Below, in pieces: positions 58,801 through 64,000 of a stretch of DNA of 64,000 nt (positions are counted from its first letter, which is position 1; each line of letters opens with the position of its first letter). The notes below the pieces were generated by a model. That model was given only the letters and a program-made list of their open reading frames with translations, made no database searches and was not told the DNA's origin. The stretch is from positions 55,027,136 through 55,091,135 of the forward strand of contig NC_134017.1 in assembly GCF_040712315.1 (NCBI RefSeq). Reading direction: 5' to 3'. Source of the stretch: Castanea sativa. Its lineage: Eukaryota; Streptophyta; Magnoliopsida; Fagales; Fagaceae. The position numbers were made by a program, and so were the translations under genes.

Positions 58801-59231
58801 GAATATCTCAGTTGGGTGCCAAGCCAACTTTTGTGGACTGCCACTGAAACACCAATCCTTGGTTGAATATGCATGCACTGTTAATCTCTCACCCAGTATG
58901 CTTGAATTGATGGTGGAAATGCATCTGTGCTGGTTGTTTTGATTTGAGGCATATGCTTGTAAGATTACACAGATGCAACTAAAATGATGTTGTAAGATCT
59001 TTCAGTTCGTGTAGTCATTTACTTTGTTTAAACCATCTCTCTGTATGTGAATATTGTAGTTATGATGAATATGTGATGTTTATGTTATACTTAAAAAGGT
59101 TATTGAGCAATTTACTATTATGCTTCAAATGATTCATGGTTAAGTCACTCATATGTAGCAGTGGTAAAATGGAAGATGTGTGTTATCTGTTTCTTCTTCA
59201 ATGGTATTTGCCAATAGAGAATCGCTTTAAG

Positions 59232-59360
59232 TATCTTAGTGGTTAGGAGTGTACTCTTGCCAAGATAACTCAAGTGGCACTCCTGCCCTGGTGTTTTCAA
59301 GGGAGACATCTAGGTTCAAATCCTCACACCCCCTGGTTATCTAATTGTCAAAAATGGTAA
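59232..59360 (+). repeat. SINE-like retroposon
   Basis: CTTAGTGGTTAGGAGTGTAC resembles an A-box start, and ATCTAGGTTCAAATCCTCAC is a B-box with flanks. The spacing is longer than in families A and B because of an inserted piece. Confidence 0.55.
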
Positions 59361-62300
59361 TTTCTAATAGAGGACTTATTGGACTACATGGATTTTGGGT
59401 AGAGTTGGGAGAGGAAAGCTGTAACAGAGTCTGAACCTAGGCATATGTTGTGAAAGATGACTTTAATGACTGCTACAATTGTAATGTTGTCTGACAGAGT
59501 GTGAACCTAGGCAGATAGTGGCGGTATAAACGGTTGTTGTGTTTATGGTTTACTGCTTTTTTGGGTTTTCTGCTCTTCTCGGGAGTAATTGTCATTGACT
59601 ATTGATGAATTGATGGCATAGTGAAGTCCCTCAAAGCTTTTCTTGTTTAGGACAGCATAAGATAGCATGTCACAGCTTCAATGAATCCCAACTATGGTAT
59701 GTTGAACTTGAACCTCAATATAATGTTACCATGATACCCCATCTGCTTCTAAGTAGAAGTGAGTTGCTTGTTTGTGTAAAAATGAAAAAAAGGAAAAGAA
59801 AACAAGGGAGTTGCGAAATAACCCATACAGTATCTTGATGCTGATGGTTGCTGGTGATGGGTAATTGTGCTGTATGTGTGAAGTGTGAAAACTGATGGTG
59901 TATCAATTTACTTTCATAGCTGTGTTGTTGAAGGGTGGGCTGCTTTTGTCTCATCGCTTGTTATGATTCTGCCATGTTGGATCTGACAGTGCATTGAATA
60001 GCATTGATTGTATGATATGAGTTTCATGGAAATTACTCATACCCAGCGTATGTTCGTTTTCACTACAAATTATCAAAGGGTTGGTCCTATTTAAGGACGG
60101 GAAAAATAATGCTAGTTACTTTTTATGGATAGTTGGGTCACTTTCTGTCAAAAAATTCATGTAAATACAAGTTTAGTCACTTTCAGTCAAAAATATTCAC
60201 GTAAATACAAGTGGCGTCCAATTGATGCTTTCTTGAGCACCATTAAACAAAAGAGACATTATGAAATGGCTTATCATATTCTACAGAAGCATATAACTTG
60301 ACATTTTTGTGTGCAGTGTCGTGTGGAATCTCTTCTTTACATTGGTACCGTTCATGAGTATGTAAGCAATTGTACAATTATAGAAAAATTTACCTTAAAC
60401 CAAATTGGTGTCCATTGAATTAGCCAGGATTAGAGAAAGTGATAATAATATTTCATCTATATATTTGTCGACGATTAACCAACCATTTTCCTTGCTCTAT
60501 ATTTATCTCGGACCAACCATCACTTCCATGCTCCCCCCCATTGCAAGTTAGTGCTTCCTTCACTGCTCAACAAGTTAATGCATGTCTCAAAAATGCCCAG
60601 TGGCCGAGAGGCGCTAACTATGATTGTCATTTAGATAACTAAGTTTCATCTTAAAAAATGTAATGACTTACCAATGGTCAAGGTTGGCCCCTAGTGGTGT
60701 AGATTCCTTTGAAAATACACTTCACAATTTAATATAATGCTATTTTCACAGATTCTTAATCTCACAAAAGATTTACAAAGTTTCATGTCATTGTCACCCT
60801 AGGTTTCTAAAAATCAAAGAATAAATGGGAAAGAGATAGGAAAAGTAGAGATGTGATTATGTAAAATCTTCTTGAAATAAAATTTGGTATGTGCCCTTCT
60901 TTGATGGGAAAGTGATAGGAAAAGTAAAGATGCGATTATGTAACATCTTCTTGAAATAAAATTTGGTATATGCCCTTCTTTGATGGGAGTATTGAGGGGT
61001 TAATTTAATCACCATCAAACATAGTGGCATCTATATACTATACACATGCTCTTATTTGATTCGAGAAGCAACTAGACTTGGCTAGTCCTACTCTAAAAAT
61101 TGAATTTTTTGCTCTAGGGATCATGGAGTGGTTCTCTCTATAAAACATGCCCTTATGTAGAAACAAGAAGAGCTAGGCCTGGTCTTTTGTATTATTTATA
61201 ACCACCATCCATATTTTATTTTTTGTGGACTTCAACTTTGTTCTAGAAGGAACAGAGTAACATAATCAAATAAGAAAGTGGTTGTATGCGATTTTTTAAA
61301 TTTTTTTTAAAAATAATATTTGTTTATTTCATTTATTTAATGTTGGAATAACATAATAATATAGTTGAGAATGATGGGGTAAGGCTGTTTCCAGGCAAGG
61401 CTTGCGATTTAGAATTATAGTTTGATACTTTTCATTGGCTATTTATTTGTTTATTTTGATTAATTATTAGCTGGTCCTGTTTCTACTACCCCTATCTGTT
61501 AGTCACATGAGGTATCTTGTAGCTTTGCATACTCACAATCCACGTGAAAAAAAAGTCTGGAATCAAGCTCAAAGTTTACACACACACACTCACGCTCCAA
61601 TGGAACAAATTGGGTTTGGGTGAGAGGATTCTATTGACTTTGGGGCCCTGATTTTCCTTGTTTGTAATCTATTTGTTTATTTCAAACTCAATTTCTTTTT
61701 AGCAAAACATAATTGAAAAGCGAGTTCTATTTATAATTGAAAGATCTCATCTCACCATTATTCTATACTATATTATATTCTATAACAAAACAGATAAAAT
61801 GGTGGAAGTGGAGTAATCATATGAGAAATAGAAATGGTAAGCAAGCCCCACATGTTTAACTATAAGCCGGCAATGGGTGTGATAAACAGTAAACAAATAA
61901 TTTGTCCTTTTGTAGGTAAACACTGCAGGAATGCAAATTAGTCGTCATAGGCATTCATGATTACTTTTCCCATGCTCCTACATGTTTTCAGACATTTTCA
62001 AGTGATGTGTCTCTCTTTTATCTTTTAAGCCCTCTTTACAAATTTCAAGGTGGAGCTTTTATGATTGAAATGGCCCAAATTCTTGGTTCTGAATTTCCTT
62101 TTTCTTTTTAATACTGTGATAGGGAGAATTAGAACTTAAATACTTTGTATAGGTATAGCCTCATTAATATACTGGCTTAGAATCAAACGCACTTTCTTTT
62201 CCCTGCTGAATGAAAACTTTACTTATTAATGATTTTTTAATTTTTCATAGATTGATAGTGAGAGAGGTTTAGGAAGTGAGGTTAGAACTAGAATAAAAAA

Positions 62301-62636
62301 GTTTATTAAAGAAAAAGCATATGGTCATTTCTGTCAAGGACCCAACAGGCAAGTCCAGTTATAAAAAGAGGCCCATTGGGCTACAGAATGGGCTGACGTC
62401 GTCCAAAATAGGAACAATTGATCAATGAGGGAGCTGGTTATCGTCTTGTAGTGAGGTAGCCACATTCAAACATAAATCTGATTCAGCAATACAAACACAA
62501 AGAGAATATCTGAAAGAAGAAAGCTATAATTTTATTCGTTTACAAATGAATCACATCTCTTATGTAGAAAGAGGGAGATGCACAAAGACAAAATACAAAT
62601 AGATAGGAATGTCTAAAAGAAGACTAGTAGTGCTAG
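59361..62636. other. Intergenic DNA without recognised genes
   Basis: Short frames only. The only internal structure found is the 79-bp tandem pair at 60825-60985. Microsatellite-like AC repeats lie near 61579-61590. Confidence 0.5.
60825..60985. repeat. 79-bp tandem duplication
   Basis: Both units contain GATAGGAAAAGTA, CATCTTCTTG or AATCTTCTTG, and GTGCCCTTCTTTGATGGGA or ATGCCCTTCTTTGATGGGA. A few substitutions separate them. Confidence 0.9.
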
Positions 62637-62678
62637 TAAGATAGGTATTTTAGAAGTTCATCTAAAATACCTATCTTA
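62637..62678. repeat. Perfect 18-bp inverted repeat with 6-nt loop
   Basis: TAAGATAGGTATTTTAGA, loop AGTTCA, then its exact complement. No surrounding gene was recognised. Confidence 0.95.
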
Positions 62679-64000
62679 ATCATATACACAAGGTAGAGGA
62701 ACACCTCCAACCAAAACCAACAATAGAGACAACAATACAAAGGCTTCTACTATATCTATATCTAAATCAGCTGTTATATCCATCTAATTCCCCAAAGCAG
62801 TTAAAAGTGAGAGAGAAAAGAAGAAGTAAATGACAAATTGGTGGAGGGAAAGTGGTTGGTAAAATAAATTAAACATTAGTGGTAGGTGTTTGGCTCCCAA
62901 GTGTCTTGTTCAATCTCTTTACTCCCCAACACGTTTCACACCCCACTGATCTCAAGCTTGTATGGTTCTACCCATTTCGGCATAATCAATAATTAAAAAC
63001 ACTTGGCCTTCAATGTCAATTTGTTCAATCTTTGTTCAAAAACATGTTGTACACATAACAAGGACACAAATAAAAGTTTAGAGATTGAAAAGGTTGTCGA
63101 GTATGGAGAGTTAAAGACTGCTTATCTTCATCTAAAACAAATATAGTTGTTTCATAGTGAAATTTATTATAAGATCTTCATATTTAAAACAAGTGTTTCT
63201 TATCTTGTTAATAATTTAATTTCTTTCTTGAATAGAAAGTTGTGGATCTTTATATAAATGTCTCTAATAGTCCAAGATTTGTTTTTGATTTGTTTTCGTA
63301 CTCAGTGTAATTATAGTCAACTTCTTGTCAAATGACCATTATATCTTCTATTCAATAAAATAATTGAGAGCTTTAAATCACTTTTAACTATTAATTCCAT
63401 CAAATTATTTCATACTCGTTAGCGAGCAACAAAACAACGTTGCTCTCTCTCTCTCAAAGGCCAAATTAGTCATGGATATGGAAATTGGTAGACTAAAATG
63501 AAAATCCTGAAAACTCAAAGGACAAAAATGAAAATAATCCCTAGCTATAACAGTAGGAAGAATTTTGGGCTTCGAAAATTCTTTAAATAGACGTGCTGCT
63601 GTTGCTGCTGCCTCCTAACAAAAACAAGGTTTTCTAACGCCATTGTAAACACCAAAAACAGATTATAACGTATCAGTAAAACTACTCAGCTTTCAAAGTA
63701 TAGACTGAAATACTTGGTTGTGCAAGCCCCAGCCCCTAGACTTTTAAAGCTTGAGTAGAGCTAAACTCTTTTTCATGCCAAAACTTGTACGTACAAGGAC
63801 CACAGACCATTCGAAGATAGTTTCATCCTGTACATGCTCAGCGGTCCAAAGCCTTGATGTGGCATCACATAATTCTAATTTGATTAGGATGTTACAATAA
63901 AGGACAGACGAAAAGAAACCAAGTTGATACTTGCATCATCCAAAACCAAACAATCTGTGACATACTAGAAACTAAAATGACGCACGTGCTACGTGCAGTG
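62679..64000. other. Right-edge sequence without recognised genes
   Basis: AT-rich, with a CT run at 63443-63456 and a CTGCTGTTGCTGCTGC tract at 63595-63610. A gene promoter beyond the edge is possible but cannot be judged. Confidence 0.4.

Overview
The window is nuclear DNA from a flowering plant, most likely a woody eudicot. It is AT-rich, its genes have GT-AG introns, and it is full of plant transposable elements (tRNA-derived SINEs, MITEs, Helitrons, a TRIM and Ty3/gypsy elements). Fagaceae or a related tree is only a guess from the style of the MITEs. Three host genes can be supported, all on the + strand: a five-KH-domain RNA-binding protein (coding 4611-9667, 7 coding exons, 622 aa), ornithine delta-aminotransferase (17348-29852, 10 exons, 477 aa) and an intronless F-box protein (56572-57741, 389 aa). 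From memory, Arabidopsis At5g46190 (KH), At5g46180 (delta-OAT) and At5g46170 (F-box) are neighbours too, so this looks like an old conserved gene block stretched here by transposons.

Layout. 1-3560: flank upstream of the KH gene, with a ~0.93 kb segment present twice. 3560-10.2 kb: KH gene, with a 5'UTR intron carrying a 187-bp tandem duplication and with SINEs and a MITE in its introns. 10.2-17.2 kb: non-coding DNA with tandem repeats and two MITEs. 17.2-29.9 kb: OAT gene, whose intron 1 holds a decayed chromovirus remnant between two LTRs and whose intron 7 holds a TRIM element inserted into a SINE. 30-41.5 kb: AT-rich intergenic DNA with several fold-back elements and a CCGGTA-dense repeat. 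41.5-55.6 kb: a nested transposon complex. 56-58.8 kb: F-box gene and a 520-bp tandem duplication in its 3' flank. 59-64 kb: non-coding.

The transposon complex is the richest part. A complete 11.27-kb Ty3/gypsy element of Tat-lineage type (42213-53483) has 753-bp LTRs that differ at about ten sites, an ATTCC target duplication on both sides, broken gag-pol on the + strand, six ~150-bp tandem repeats after pol, and a spliced antisense gene on the - strand (four exons joinable in frame, Transposase_28-like plus coiled coil). It sits inside a Helitron-like element (41503-53861), which is followed head to tail by further Helitron-like ends to about 55628.

The three host genes act in separate processes (RNA binding, arginine/ornithine catabolism in mitochondria, ubiquitin ligation). 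Nothing in the sequence links them functionally. The window has no CRISPR, rRNA or convincing tRNA gene. The tRNA-like boxes belong to SINEs.
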